Source: Martinezella rhizogenes (lineage in GTDB: Bacteria > Pseudomonadota > Alphaproteobacteria > Rhizobiales > Rhizobiaceae). Taken from it: a DNA stretch of 64,000 nt. Below are positions 44,419 to 54,013 of the stretch, piece by piece (the first letter of the stretch is position 1; every line of letters begins with the position of its first letter). Location of the stretch: assembly GCF_007002745.1 (NCBI RefSeq), contig NZ_SGNY01000008.1, positions 186,001 through 250,000 on the forward strand. The letters run 5' to 3'. The notes beneath the pieces are model-generated. The model ran no database searches. It saw nothing but the letters and a program-made list of their open reading frames with translations, and was not told the DNA's origin. The position numbers were made by a program, and so were the translations under genes.

Positions 44419-46026
44419 TCAACTATCGACCGCGGTGTCCGCCCAGTTGGAAACCGCCCAGCGCGGATTGCTGGCGACATGTTTGACCGTATCGCGCGCC
44501 ACCGTGATGAAACCCCATTCAGCGACGTTGATGAGCGGCAGATCAGCTGTAACCTGTTGCTGGAAATCCTTGTAAAGTGCTGTCCGCGCGGCCGTATCCA
44601 CGGTTTCCGCCGCCTTGTCGATCAGCGTATCGAGCGCCTTGTTCTCATATCCGCCCTGATTGGAGAAACCGACGCCGGCGGGAATGCCGGAGCGCACGAG
44701 AATCGTGGTGGAGATTGCCGGATCGCCACGGAACACCGGGGGAGCAACGGCCAGATCGAAGGCATGGTCGGTATAGACCGCCTTCTGGTGTGCTGCGGCA
44801 TCATTATTGACCAGCTCGGCATCAATGCCGATTTCCTGAAGCGCCTGTCGAAGATAAGAGCCGAATTGTCTGGTTTCGTTGAAATAGGGCGCGGGCAGAA
44901 GCTTCAGCGCGAAACGTTTTCCGTCGGGTCCGCGCGCATAACCGGCCTCATCCAAGAGGGCATTGGCCTTGGCGACGTCGAAATCATAGGTCTCCACATC
45001 GCCGGTATAAAATTCAGGGGCGTTTTTCGGCACGGGGCCTGTCGATGCCGTGGCATAACCGAGGAACACCTTGTCGATGACGAATTTTTTGTCGATGGCG
45101 TGGGCAATGGCCTTTCTGACCTTGAGGTCAGCCAGTTCCTTGCGGCGGTGGTTGATTTCCACCACCAGCTGATAGGTCAGCGCCTCATAACCGTCAGCGA
45201 TTACCTTGATGCCCGGCTCTTTGGCGATGCGGGCAAGATCGGCGAGCGGCACGGCGGAGAAGGCGGCCAGCTGGATTTCTTCGGCTTCCAGCGCCGAGGC
45301 TGCCCCCGCACGGTCGGGCAAGACGCGATAGATGATTTCTTCGAGCTGCGGCTGGTCTTTGCCCCAGTAATTCGGGTTGCGGGTCAGGCGGTAATATTCG
45401 CCGGGTTTGTATTCGGCAAAAACGAAGGGACCGGTGCCGACCGGTTTGGTATTGGCCGGATTGGTGGCGATATCGGTGCCTTCATAGAGATGTTTCGGCA
45501 CGACGCTGGTGACGACAGGCAAAGCATTGCGGATGAGCTGGAACGGTGTGGGCTTGGAAAAACGGAAGACGGCCGTGTGGTCGTCAGGCGTTTCCACCTT
45601 GTCCAGATTGGCGAAAACCAGCCGGCCGAGGTTTTGCAATGGTTTCCACACCGAAAGCGCCGAAAAGGCCACATCCGCCGAGGTGAACGGCTTGCCGTCA
45701 TGCCAGGTCACGCCTTCGCGCAGCTTGAAGGTGGCGCTCAAGCCATCATCCGATCCCTGCCATTCGGTCGCAAGCCGCGGCTCCAGCCCGTCCTTGCCAT
45801 TAAAGGAGGCTTCCGCCAGCGGCTCGACGATCTTGCTGGCGATATAAAACACGCCATTGGAGGCGACGATGGCCGGGTTGAGGTTTTTCGGCTCCGAATC
45901 GGCCGCGACGATCAGCCGCCCGCCGGATTTTTCCTGCGCTGCGGCAATTCCCGCCAGTCCCGTGGTTGCGGCAAGAGCAAGTGAGGTCTTGAGAAGCGAG
46001 CGGCGGGAAAGCTGGACAGGCGACAT
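44419..46026 (-). CDS. Peptide-type ABC substrate-binding protein, Tat signal
   Basis: Family 5 (SBP_bac_5) extracellular binding protein of 535 residues. The N terminus SRRSLLKTSLALAATTGLAG is a twin-arginine signal, so the protein is exported folded. The core matches peptide/nickel-type binding proteins (EGVTWHDGKPFTSADVAFSA near residue 105, TGPFVFAEYKPGEYYRLTRN). The ATG at 46026 has GGAGTGAAATTC before it; a longer frame is non-conserved. The ligand may be a peptide, amino-sugar or opine-like compound. Confidence 0.9.
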   Translation of the reverse strand: MSPVQLSRRSLLKTSLALAATTGLAGIAAAQEKSGGRLIVAADSEPKNLNPAIVASNGVFYIASKIVEPLAEASFNGKDGLEPRLATEWQGSDDGLSATFKLREGVTWHDGKPFTSADVAFSALSVWKPLQNLGRLVFANLDKVETPDDHTAVFRFSKPTPFQLIRNALPVVTSVVPKHLYEGTDIATNPANTKPVGTGPFVFAEYKPGEYYRLTRNPNYWGKDQPQLEEIIYRVLPDRAGAASALEAEEIQLAAFSAVPLADLARIAKEPGIKVIADGYEALTYQLVVEINHRRKELADLKVRKAIAHAIDKKFVIDKVFLGYATASTGPVPKNAPEFYTGDVETYDFDVAKANALLDEAGYARGPDGKRFALKLLPAPYFNETRQFGSYLRQALQEIGIDAELVNNDAAAHQKAVYTDHAFDLAVAPPVFRGDPAISTTILVRSGIPAGVGFSNQGGYENKALDTLIDKAAETVDTAARTALYKDFQQQVTADLPLINVAEWGFITVARDTVKHVASNPRWAVSNWADTAVDS

Positions 46027-46392
46027 GAATTTCACTCCGGAAATGAGGGCGAGACGGGCTTTTCCGCTTGGCCCGCGGCACGCCGATCTTAAGACTGCAA
46101 CCTCGGCAGTGTCCACGTTAATTCGCGGCCTTTACAGCAATGATTTTACGTTGCTGATGAGTTTGAAGAAACAATATGCCTCACCCACGCCAATCTGGTT
46201 TTCCCCCGTTGCTGCGGAATATCCCCAGCTTGCGGAAAAACCGATTTAATAAAATAAAAACAGAGTGTTGATCGTTGTTTTTGCTGTCAGCGCCTACCAC
46301 GGCGGGCTTGAGGGTGAGGTGAAATCTGCCGCCGGGGCGCCGTTTGGAAAGGGGTAATTAACCTTTATTTTCTATTTCAGGGAGACCGAAAT
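46027..46392. other. Divergent intergenic region, A/T-rich
   Basis: About 365 bases between the divergent binding-protein gene and ftsK. It contains A-rich blocks (ATTTAATAAAATAAAAAC near 46245) and a TTAACC-type element at 46357, likely holding both promoters, but no operator or RNA that I can support. Confidence 0.4.
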
Positions 46393-46464
46393 ATGTACGT
46401 TTATGATGAGTGTGCACGCTGCCATGAGCTTCTCCCGATCCAGATTCCAGAATTCGTCCAATAA
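46393..46464 (+). CDS. Possible 23-codon upstream ORF overlapping ftsK start
   Basis: ATG at 46393 lies seven bases after GGAGA, the best ribosome site near the start of ftsK. It encodes [20 protein letters not shown] and ends at TAA after FVQ. It overlaps the ftsK frame in another frame, running from 10 bases before to about 60 bases after the candidate ftsK ATG. It carries a CxxC. It may couple or limit ftsK translation. Confidence 0.4.
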   Translation: MYVYDECARCHELLPIQIPEFVQ

Positions 46465-49177
46465 CGCAGGGGAGGGGAGCGAAAACGCCCGTCATGCCGG
46501 CGGCAAGGCGGTTGCCGGGCAGCAGACGGCGATGAAGGCGAGTGCCGCGCCCCGGCCCAATGCCGATGTCAGCGCAGCAGACGCCATTGAAGGCCGTGCC
46601 GAAATGCCCGGCTGGCAGAATGCTTTTGTGCTTGGCCCCAATGTGCGCTTTACCCGCACGCCGGAAAGCGTCTTTAGCCGGCGCATGCCGGTCGAAACCC
46701 CGAATATTCCGGAAGAACTCCATAGTCTCGAAGAGGAAGCCGTGGCTGTCGCTGCGCCGGACACGGTGGAGCCGGAAGTGACGGTGCAGCAGGCTGTTGC
46801 ATATGAGGATGCTACTGCCCTGTCGCATCAGGTCGTAAAGCCGGCGGAGCAGCGCGTGCCGCCGCAGCGCATGCCGTTCCTGCCGCAGCCGCCCGATGCG
46901 CGCGGTGCCAGGGCGCTGACCTACAAATTGCGTCTCGAGCTTGCGCGCAAGCAGGCGGAAGAAGCCGCGGCCGCCGCACAGGCGCCAACGGAGGCCGCGC
47001 AATCTGTGCCGATGGTGGAAACGCCGGTACAGACGGTATTTGCCGCCGTTCAGCCGCAGCCTGCCGTCCAGCCAGTTGCTGTGGCGCAGGCCGCCATGCC
47101 GGCTGCGTCCGTTCCGGCCTTTGCCGCCCACCTGCCGGATGAGCTGTTTTGGGAAGTCATGACGCTTGATCTGCCGGGTGCAGCGGTCGAGACCGTTCCC
47201 GCCTATCTGCGCGCCAATTTTGCAAATCCGGCTCTTGCAAATCCGACGCTGGCAAATCCTGCTTTGACGAGCCCGGCGCCGACGGCGTCCATCCCTGCCG
47301 TTGCCGTGTCGTCGGCCGCTGCCGTCGTGCTTTCAGCCGAGCCGCCGGTCGTCACCGTGCCGGGCGGCTCCGCGATCCGGCTTTACCGGGAAATCGGCGT
47401 GCGTCAGGCTGTCGTTCCGGTCGCCACGCCGGCCGCAGAACAGGAAATCGCACCGCAGCCAGTGGCGGAGGAACCCGTCTTCATCGAGCCGCAGCGGCCG
47501 ATCGAGCAGGCCCAGCCGATTGAAAGCCAGCCGGTAGCAAGAGTAGCGGCAGAGCCGCGCTTCACGCCACGCGCACCCATACAGGCTTCGCAGCCGATGT
47601 TCCGCGAAGCGCCGGTCTTTGCCGAGGGAGAATATCAATATCCCTCCATCGATCTCCTGCAGGAAGCCCGCGTCCAGCAGACCACGACCATGACGCCCGA
47701 AGCGCTGGAACAGAGCGCCGGGCTTCTGGAAAGCGTGCTTGAGGATTTCGGCATCAAGGGCGAGATCATCGATGTCCGCCCCGGCCCGGTCGTGACGCTT
47801 TACGAGTTTGAACCCGCCCCCGGCGTCAAATCCTCGCGCGTCATCGGCCTGTCCGATGATATCGCACGCTCCATGTCGGCGCTCTCGGCCCGTGTCGCCG
47901 TTGTGCCCGGCCGCAATGTCATCGGCATCGAGCTGCCGAACCCGGTCCGCGAAACGGTCTATCTGCGTGAATTGATCGAAGCGAACGACTATGCCGAAAC
48001 CCGCCAGAAGCTCGCGCTCTGCCTTGGCAAGACCATCGGCGGCGAGCCTGTCATTGCCGAGCTGGCGAAGATGCCGCATCTGCTCGTCGCCGGCACCACC
48101 GGTTCGGGCAAGTCGGTCGCCATCAACACCATGATCCTGTCGCTGCTCTACCGTCTGAAGCCGGAAGAATGCCGCCTGATCATGGTCGATCCGAAAATGC
48201 TTGAACTGTCGGTTTATGACGGCATTCCGCATCTGTTGACGCCGGTTGTTACCGATCCGAAAAAGGCGGTCATGGCGCTGAAATGGGCCGTGCGCGAAAT
48301 GGAAGACCGTTATCGCAAGATGTCGCGTCTCGGCGTGCGCAATATCGACGGTTACAATGCAAGGGCGGCGGCTGCCCGCGCCAAGGGCGAAACGGTGTTC
48401 TGCAACGTGCAGACCGGCTTCGACCGCGCCACCGGCGAGGCGGTTTACGAGCAGGAGGAAATGGACCTTACGGCCATGCCTTACATCGTCGTCATCGTTG
48501 ACGAGATGGCCGACCTGATGATGGTTGCGGGCAAGGAGATCGAAGGGGCGATCCAGCGCCTGGCGCAGATGGCGCGTGCCGCCGGCATCCACCTCATCAT
48601 GGCCACGCAGCGCCCGTCGGTCGATGTCATCACCGGCACGATCAAGGCGAACTTCCCGACCCGCATCTCCTTCCAGGTAACCTCGAAAATCGACAGCCGC
48701 ACCATCCTTGGCGAACAGGGCGCAGAGCATCTGCTCGGCCAGGGCGACATGCTGCACATGATGGGCGGCGGCCGCATCGCCCGTGTCCACGGCCCGTTCG
48801 TTTCGGACGAGGAAGTGGAAAAGGTCGTGGCGCATCTGAAGACCCAGGGCCGTCCGGAATATCTCGGCACCGTCACCGAAGACGCCGAGGAGGCCGATGA
48901 AGAGGCGGAAGAGGACGTGGCAGTCTTCGACAAGACGTCGATGGGCGACGACGACAGCGACGATCTCTATGAAAAGGCCGTCAAGGTGGTGATGCGCGAC
49001 AAGAAGTGCTCGACTTCCTATATCCAGCGCCGCCTGTCTGTGGGTTATAACCGCGCTGCCTCGCTGGTGGAGCGCATGGAGCAGGAAGGCATTGTCGGCC
49101 CTGCAAACCATGTCGGCAAGCGCGCGATTATCGCCGGTGAGCGCGATCCCTATGATGCCATGGGCGCGGACGACTGA
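46403..49177 (+). CDS. ftsK: FtsK/SpoIIIE DNA translocase, soluble paralogue lacking the membrane domain
   Basis: DNA-pumping ATPase of about 924 residues. The motor lies at about 430-830: [20 protein letters not shown], Walker [10 protein letters not shown] near 564, Walker [11 protein letters not shown], and the [17 protein letters not shown] loop. The winged-helix gamma domain ([18 protein letters not shown]) is near 872. Residues 1-400 are Ala/Pro/Glu-rich linker with [17 protein letters not shown] repeats and no transmembrane helix, unlike four-helix FtsK. The start is uncertain (46403 or 46424); neither has a good ribosome site. Role: chromosome dimer or terminus movement during division. 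Confidence 0.88.
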   Translation: MMSVHAAMSFSRSRFQNSSNNAGEGSENARHAGGKAVAGQQTAMKASAAPRPNADVSAADAIEGRAEMPGWQNAFVLGPNVRFTRTPESVFSRRMPVETPNIPEELHSLEEEAVAVAAPDTVEPEVTVQQAVAYEDATALSHQVVKPAEQRVPPQRMPFLPQPPDARGARALTYKLRLELARKQAEEAAAAAQAPTEAAQSVPMVETPVQTVFAAVQPQPAVQPVAVAQAAMPAASVPAFAAHLPDELFWEVMTLDLPGAAVETVPAYLRANFANPALANPTLANPALTSPAPTASIPAVAVSSAAAVVLSAEPPVVTVPGGSAIRLYREIGVRQAVVPVATPAAEQEIAPQPVAEEPVFIEPQRPIEQAQPIESQPVARVAAEPRFTPRAPIQASQPMFREAPVFAEGEYQYPSIDLLQEARVQQTTTMTPEALEQSAGLLESVLEDFGIKGEIIDVRPGPVVTLYEFEPAPGVKSSRVIGLSDDIARSMSALSARVAVVPGRNVIGIELPNPVRETVYLRELIEANDYAETRQKLALCLGKTIGGEPVIAELAKMPHLLVAGTTGSGKSVAINTMILSLLYRLKPEECRLIMVDPKMLELSVYDGIPHLLTPVVTDPKKAVMALKWAVREMEDRYRKMSRLGVRNIDGYNARAAAARAKGETVFCNVQTGFDRATGEAVYEQEEMDLTAMPYIVVIVDEMADLMMVAGKEIEGAIQRLAQMARAAGIHLIMATQRPSVDVITGTIKANFPTRISFQVTSKIDSRTILGEQGAEHLLGQGDMLHMMGGGRIARVHGPFVSDEEVEKVVAHLKTQGRPEYLGTVTEDAEEADEEAEEDVAVFDKTSMGDDDSDDLYEKAVKVVMRDKKCSTSYIQRRLSVGYNRAASLVERMEQEGIVGPANHVGKRAIIAGERDPYDAMGADD

Positions 49178-49268
49178 TTGATTATTCGGGACGCGATATT
49201 CGATTGCAAAAACGCGCTCCGTGAATAGCCTGTGCGGCATGGATTCTGGAATCGGGAGGGTTCCCCGC

Positions 49269-50345
49269 ATGTCGCACAGCAATGAAAACGTCGCCGTTCT
49301 CGCAAGGCTGGATGAGCTGGAGCGGTTCTGCCGCAGCACCTTCCTCGCAGCCGGCACGGATGACGAGACGGCCGATGCCGCAACCCGCGCCATGATGCAT
49401 GGCACAAGGCTCGGCGTCGACAGCCACGGCGTGCGCCTGCTTGCCCATTACATCACCGCCCTTGAAGGCGGACGTCTCAATCGGCGGCCGCAGATCCGCC
49501 GCGTCTCCGGCTTCGGTGCGGTGGAGACCATCGATGCCGACCATGCCCATGGCGCCCGCGCCACCTATGCGGCGATGGACAATGCCATGGCGCTGGCTGA
49601 AAAATTCGGCATCGGCGCGGTGGCAATCCGCAACTCCTCGCATTTCGGCCCCGCCGGCGCCTATGCGCTGGAAGCGGCGCGGCAGGGTTACATCGGCCTT
49701 GCCTTCTGCAATTCCGACAGTTTCGTGCGCCTGCATGATGGCGCGATGCGTTTCCACGGCACCAATCCGATTGCCGTCGGTGTGCCGGCGGCGGATGACA
49801 TGCCCTGGCTGCTGGACATGGCCACCAGTGCCGTGCCCTATAATCGCGTTCTGCTTTACCGCAGCCTCGAACAGCAATTGCCTGACGGTGTCGCGTCTGA
49901 CGGTGATGGCGTCGACACGCAGAACCCCCATGCCGTTGAAATGCTGGCACCGCTCGGCAGCGCATTCGGCTTCAAGGGCGCGGCCTTGGCGGGCATGGTG
50001 GAGATTTTCAGCGCCGTTCTCAGCGGCATGAAGCTCAGTTTCGATATAGATCCCATGGGCGGGCCCGATTTTTCCACGCCGCGTGGCCTTGGAGCCTTTG
50101 TTCTGGCGCTGAAGCCGGAAGCCTTCCTTGAACGCGAAGTGTTCGACGAGGGCATGAAACGTTATCTCGAAGTGCTGCGCGGCTCGCCCGTGCGCGAGGA
50201 CTGCAAGGTCATGGCCCCGGGCGACCGGGAATGGGCGGTGGCGGCAAGACGGGAACGGGAAGGCGCGCCTGTCGATCCCGTTACCCGCGCGGCTTTTTCC
50301 GAACTGGCGTCGAAATTCTCGATCGTGCCGCCCGCCTATCATTAA
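49269..50345 (+). CDS. Malate/lactate dehydrogenase family (LDH2/MDH2) oxidoreductase
   Basis: NAD(P)-dependent 2-hydroxyacid oxidoreductase of the type II malate/lactate/ureidoglycolate family, 358 residues. The catalytic region GTRLGVDSHGVRLLAHYI, near residue 45, and NSSHFGPAGAYALEAA near 120 are diagnostic. The ATG at 49269 follows GGGAGGG at eight bases; a longer frame exists but is unlikely. Family substrates include malate, sulfolactate, 2,3-diketogulonate and ureidoglycolate; the substrate here is not decidable. It is on the same strand as ftsK but separated by about 90 bases. Confidence 0.88.
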   Translation: MSHSNENVAVLARLDELERFCRSTFLAAGTDDETADAATRAMMHGTRLGVDSHGVRLLAHYITALEGGRLNRRPQIRRVSGFGAVETIDADHAHGARATYAAMDNAMALAEKFGIGAVAIRNSSHFGPAGAYALEAARQGYIGLAFCNSDSFVRLHDGAMRFHGTNPIAVGVPAADDMPWLLDMATSAVPYNRVLLYRSLEQQLPDGVASDGDGVDTQNPHAVEMLAPLGSAFGFKGAALAGMVEIFSAVLSGMKLSFDIDPMGGPDFSTPRGLGAFVLALKPEAFLEREVFDEGMKRYLEVLRGSPVREDCKVMAPGDREWAVAARREREGAPVDPVTRAAFSELASKFSIVPPAYH

Positions 50346-50363
50346 GGCAGGGCCCGCAGCCCG

Positions 50364-52358
50364 TCAGGCGGGGCGCAGCAGCATGTTGGGACGCGGGTAG
50401 GGGGCTTTTGCCGCCCCCAGCCTTTCGGCGACGACCGGGCGTCCGAGATAATAGCCCTGCGCATAATCGATCTCCAGCTGGCGCACCAGCCGCAGCTGCT
50501 CTTCCGTCTCCACGCCTTCGATGAGGATCTTGTGGCCGCGGTTGCGGATGAGGCGGATCATGTCCTGCAGCATCGCCCGGCCGCGCGGCGTGTTGCTGTC
50601 ATGCAGGAAGGAGCGGTCGATCTTGACGGTGTCGAAATCGGTCATGCGCAGCCAGGAAAGGCCGGCAAACCCGGTTCCGAAATCATCGAGCCAGATGTTG
50701 ATGCCGAGCGTTTTAAGATCGTTCAGGCAGCGCAGCACATCCGAATGCATCTCCATATCCACACCTTCGGTGATCTCGAAGGCGAGCCTGTTACCGGCGA
50801 TGCCGGCCTCGACGAGGATTGCCGCAACCGAAGTGGCAAAGCCCGGGTTTTTCAGCTGCATGGGGGATACGTTGACGCTGACCACGGCCACCGGGTCCTC
50901 AGCAAGAATCTGCTTGCAGGCGGTCTTGATCGTCCAGAGGCCGAGTTCCATGATCGTACCGGTGCGCTCGGCAATCGGAATGAAGATGCCCGGTGAAACG
51001 GCACTGCCATCGAGCAGGCGAAGCCGCATCAGCGCTTCGACGCCTGGCGTTTCATTGGTCGAGACGTTGAGGATCGGCTGGTAGACGAGGGAAATGAGGT
51101 TTTCCGCAATGGCGATCTTCAGGAGAGCGGCGATGTTTTCCGTCTCGTCGCTGGTTTGCGGATCGTCCGGATCGAACAGCTTCATGCAGTTGCGGCCATT
51201 GCCCTTGGCGATGTAGAGCGCCCGGTCGGCCTCGTTGATGATTTTCTCCAGCTTGCCATCCGGATTGGGGCGGGTGAAGGACGCGCCGATGCTAACGGTG
51301 ACGACGAAGGTGCCATCCCGGCGCTGGTCGTGGGCAAGCGCCAGGTCCTCGACGGTGTGGCGGATCGTTTCGGCCAGCTCGCCCACCTGCTGCTTGGATT
51401 TGAACGGCACGAGAACGATGAATTCCTCACCGCCATAACGGCCGATGGAAGCGCCATGTCCGGCGATCGCATCCTGCAGCGCATTGCCGACTGTCACCAG
51501 GCACTTGTCGCCTTCCTGGTGGCCATAGCGGTCATTGTATTTCTTGAAGAAGTCGACATCGATGAGGAGAACGGCAAAGCCCTCCTCCTTCTTGCTCCAA
51601 TTGTCCCACAGCAGGCGCAACTGATGGTCGATGGCGCGACGGTTCTGCAGGCCCGTGAGCGAATCCGTATTGGAAAGCCGCAGCAGCGCCTGGCCGCGTT
51701 CATCTGCCGCCTTCTGCTGGGCCTTGGCCTCCAGCGCGTTGAGAAAGACGTGATAGCGCTCCCGGTTCAGGTTCCAGTTCACATAGGAGGTGAAGACGAA
51801 GCAGGAAATGTAGAACGTACCGAAAGCCACCTTGTAGAACACATCTTCGGGAAACTGCGTCACCGCCAGAAAATAGGTGACGAGGATGATGCCTGACGAC
51901 ACGAGCGACAGATGGAAGCGGAAGGTGAAGAACAGGTTGGCGCCCATCATGAAGATCGCCCCGAAAACCATGTAATAGGACATGTTTTCGAGGTTGTCGG
52001 TCAAAAGCGAAGGCAGCAGCCAGCCAATATAGCCCATGACGAGCGCAGTGGCGCAGGTGAGGTCGAGCGCTGCGGTGCTGGCGCCCCGGCGCAGCTGGAT
52101 CTCCAGCGTCAGCAGTGATGAGATGACCACCAGCAGGCGGGCGATGATGGCGTAAAACGCGACGTCGGGGATTAGAATAATGTCGGTGACGGCAAATAGC
52201 AGATAGATGAAAACGGCCGTCCACAGGCCCTGTCTGATCGAACCACGGCGGCTACGCTCACCTTCCTGCTGGTAAAGGGCAAGAAGTTCATCAGAAAACC
52301 GGGAGTCCGGCCGCCGATAGTCTTGCTGTCCACTCACCTCTCCCAACCTGTGCCTCAT
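50364..52358 (-). CDS. Bifunctional GGDEF-EAL cyclic-di-GMP protein, membrane sensor
   Basis: Cyclic-di-GMP enzyme of about 664 residues. An N-terminal membrane region (about 5-6 helices, residues 40-200) is followed by a GGDEF domain with RYGGEEF near 307, so cyclase activity is possible. The EAL domain follows, with VEALMRL near 440, AFEITEG, WLDDFGTGFAGLS, KIDRSFL and EGVETEEQ, all residues needed for phosphodiesterase. No RxxD inhibitory site precedes GGEEF. Start 52358 (GGGAAAGTGC before ATG); a frame from 52430 is possible. The sensing signal is unknown. Confidence 0.88.
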   Translation of the reverse strand: MRHRLGEVSGQQDYRRPDSRFSDELLALYQQEGERSRRGSIRQGLWTAVFIYLLFAVTDIILIPDVAFYAIIARLLVVISSLLTLEIQLRRGASTAALDLTCATALVMGYIGWLLPSLLTDNLENMSYYMVFGAIFMMGANLFFTFRFHLSLVSSGIILVTYFLAVTQFPEDVFYKVAFGTFYISCFVFTSYVNWNLNRERYHVFLNALEAKAQQKAADERGQALLRLSNTDSLTGLQNRRAIDHQLRLLWDNWSKKEEGFAVLLIDVDFFKKYNDRYGHQEGDKCLVTVGNALQDAIAGHGASIGRYGGEEFIVLVPFKSKQQVGELAETIRHTVEDLALAHDQRRDGTFVVTVSIGASFTRPNPDGKLEKIINEADRALYIAKGNGRNCMKLFDPDDPQTSDETENIAALLKIAIAENLISLVYQPILNVSTNETPGVEALMRLRLLDGSAVSPGIFIPIAERTGTIMELGLWTIKTACKQILAEDPVAVVSVNVSPMQLKNPGFATSVAAILVEAGIAGNRLAFEITEGVDMEMHSDVLRCLNDLKTLGINIWLDDFGTGFAGLSWLRMTDFDTVKIDRSFLHDSNTPRGRAMLQDMIRLIRNRGHKILIEGVETEEQLRLVRQLEIDYAQGYYLGRPVVAERLGAAKAPYPRPNMLLRPA

Positions 52359-52652
52359 GCACTTTCCCATAGTGTTGCGTATACTTTTTAAGTAACTGCT
52401 TATTCCACTTTTCCGTGTGCTCATGCACACGGTGCGGGTTCCTTTCCATCTCTTTCGATATGTGTGCAGAACCGGGAAAGGAAGAACGCATCATACGGCC
52501 GCAACATTAAGTTTCACTAAATTGCGTATCCGTTTTCTCCTCCGCCCACGAGTGTGACCAAAAAAATACGCTAATGTAGAAATCTATCCCTACACCGCTC
52601 AAAATTTGAAAGCGAGTGGCGTTCCGTCTTCCAGAAACGTATAGTTAACAAT
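52359..52652. other. Divergent intergenic region
   Basis: About 290 bases between divergent genes, A/T-richer than surroundings. It contains the 18-base palindrome CGTGTGCTCATGCACACG near 52425 and two poly-T/poly-A stretches. No operator could be assigned. Confidence 0.4.
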
Positions 52653-52676
52653 GTGTTAATACTGGAGGCTGAAGTG

Positions 52677-53720
52677 GTGCGGGTAAAGAAGAAAAATCTG
52701 GACGGGGCAAGTCTGATCACCCCTGATACTGTCGCAAAAGAGATTTTTGCACGCAGAACCGAAACATTCGATGAGCAGTTCGCAGTTGCGAAAGCAGAGA
52801 TTGCCATCATTCTCGAATTGGCACAGCAGCAATTCGACAATGGTGTTTTAGCACGTGAGATAATACATCGGACGGCAGGCGCGCTGCATGGATTGCGCGA
52901 TAAACTCCACTCCAGCGTGTGGGCGGAACTGATCCCGCTGGTACAGAATCACGCCGTGTCGGAGCATTTTCTCGAAGATCCCTTCACCCGGTGGTCGTTT
53001 GAAAAGCCGAGGGGCTATTCGGGCGACGCCCAGTTGCTCGATTTCATCTACGGTCACGACAGCGTTGCCGAACAGGTGAAAAACGCCTCCCCGCTGGGGG
53101 CCGCCCTTTACGATTATACGAAGGATGCCAGCTCCTCGGTTGCCGTGCGCGAGCGGCGGGACCTGCTGACGCGGTTCGTGGATGAGGCCGCCGCCCGCCA
53201 TGGCGAGGAGACGGAAATCCTCACCATTGCCTCCGGCCACCTGCGCGAGGCCGATGCTTCTGTGGCGCTGAAAGAGGGCAGGATCAAGCGCTGGGTGGCG
53301 CTGGATCAGGATCCCTTGAGCGTTGGCTCCGTCGCCCGTGATTTCGGCGGCCGCGGTGTGGAGGCAATTGACGGTTCGGTGCGCGATATCGTGCTGCGCA
53401 CGCAGGAGCTCGGCAGCTTCGATCTGATCTATGCGGCCGGCCTTTATGATTATCTGAACGACCGCGTGGCGATCAAGCTGACACGGCGCTGCATGGAGAT
53501 GCTGAAGCCCGGCGGCATGTTCCTCTTCGCCAACTTCTCCGAAGATATCGTCGTCGACGGCTATATGGAGACCTTCATGAACTGGGCACTGCTGCTGCGC
53601 TCGAAGGCGGATATGTGGCGGATCATCAATGCCAGCGCCGATCCTGCAAATATCGAGGCGGAGGTGTTCTTCGGCGAGAACCACAATATCGTCTATGCGA
53701 CGATGCGTAAGAAGGCGTGA
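52677..53720 (+). CDS. SAM-dependent methyltransferase, PhcB-like group
   Basis: Class I methyltransferase-like protein of about 347 residues. An N-terminal helical part (about 1-120) precedes the core; motif-like sequences are EILTIASGHLREADAS, VALDQDPLSV and FDLIYAAGLYDYLND. The segment FEKPRGYSGDAQLLDFIYG matches proteins described as 3-hydroxypalmitic acid methyl ester (extracellular factor) synthases of Ralstonia PhcB type, as I remember them. The start is a GTG, with GGAGG eight bases upstream. It is divergent from the GGDEF-EAL gene. Confidence 0.75.
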   Translation: MRVKKKNLDGASLITPDTVAKEIFARRTETFDEQFAVAKAEIAIILELAQQQFDNGVLAREIIHRTAGALHGLRDKLHSSVWAELIPLVQNHAVSEHFLEDPFTRWSFEKPRGYSGDAQLLDFIYGHDSVAEQVKNASPLGAALYDYTKDASSSVAVRERRDLLTRFVDEAAARHGEETEILTIASGHLREADASVALKEGRIKRWVALDQDPLSVGSVARDFGGRGVEAIDGSVRDIVLRTQELGSFDLIYAAGLYDYLNDRVAIKLTRRCMEMLKPGGMFLFANFSEDIVVDGYMETFMNWALLLRSKADMWRIINASADPANIEAEVFFGENHNIVYATMRKKA

Positions 53721-53753
53721 GATAGAAAGCCGCTCGTTATTCCCTCATGGGAA

Positions 53754-53908
53754 GCGAGCGCGTGCCGCCTGTTTCTTCTCCCCGCCGGGGAGAAGTCCAC
53801 GGCAGCGGGATGAGGGGGGCAAGGGTGCGATCTATCGCTGACGTTGCCCCCTCATCCGACCCTTCGGGCCACCTTCTCCCCGGCGGGGAGAAGAAATGCG
53901 CGGCGACG
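53754..53908. repeat. Intergenic palindromic element, family B, copy 3
   Basis: Same architecture as copies at 17576 and 34599: outer GAGCGCGTGCCGCC, arms TTTCTTCTCCCC (53772) and GGGGAGAAGAAA (ending 53896), and a centre with GGGATGAGGGGGGC and GCCCCCTCATCC. The asymmetric arm CCGACCCTTCGGGCC is on the right, as in copy 1. It lies just after the methyltransferase stop. Confidence 0.88.
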
Positions 53909-54013
53909 TCGTGCCCCATTTCGTCACTCGCCCCTCACCAATAACCATTTGATTAAACCATATCGCGGCCTTAAGAATCCGCGCCTGATGCGTTGCAGAA
54001 TGGAATGGCTGAA

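Noticed and set aside
47333..49405. 690-codon minus-strand frame opposite ftsK
   Set aside because: Antisense shadow of a clearly conserved motor domain.
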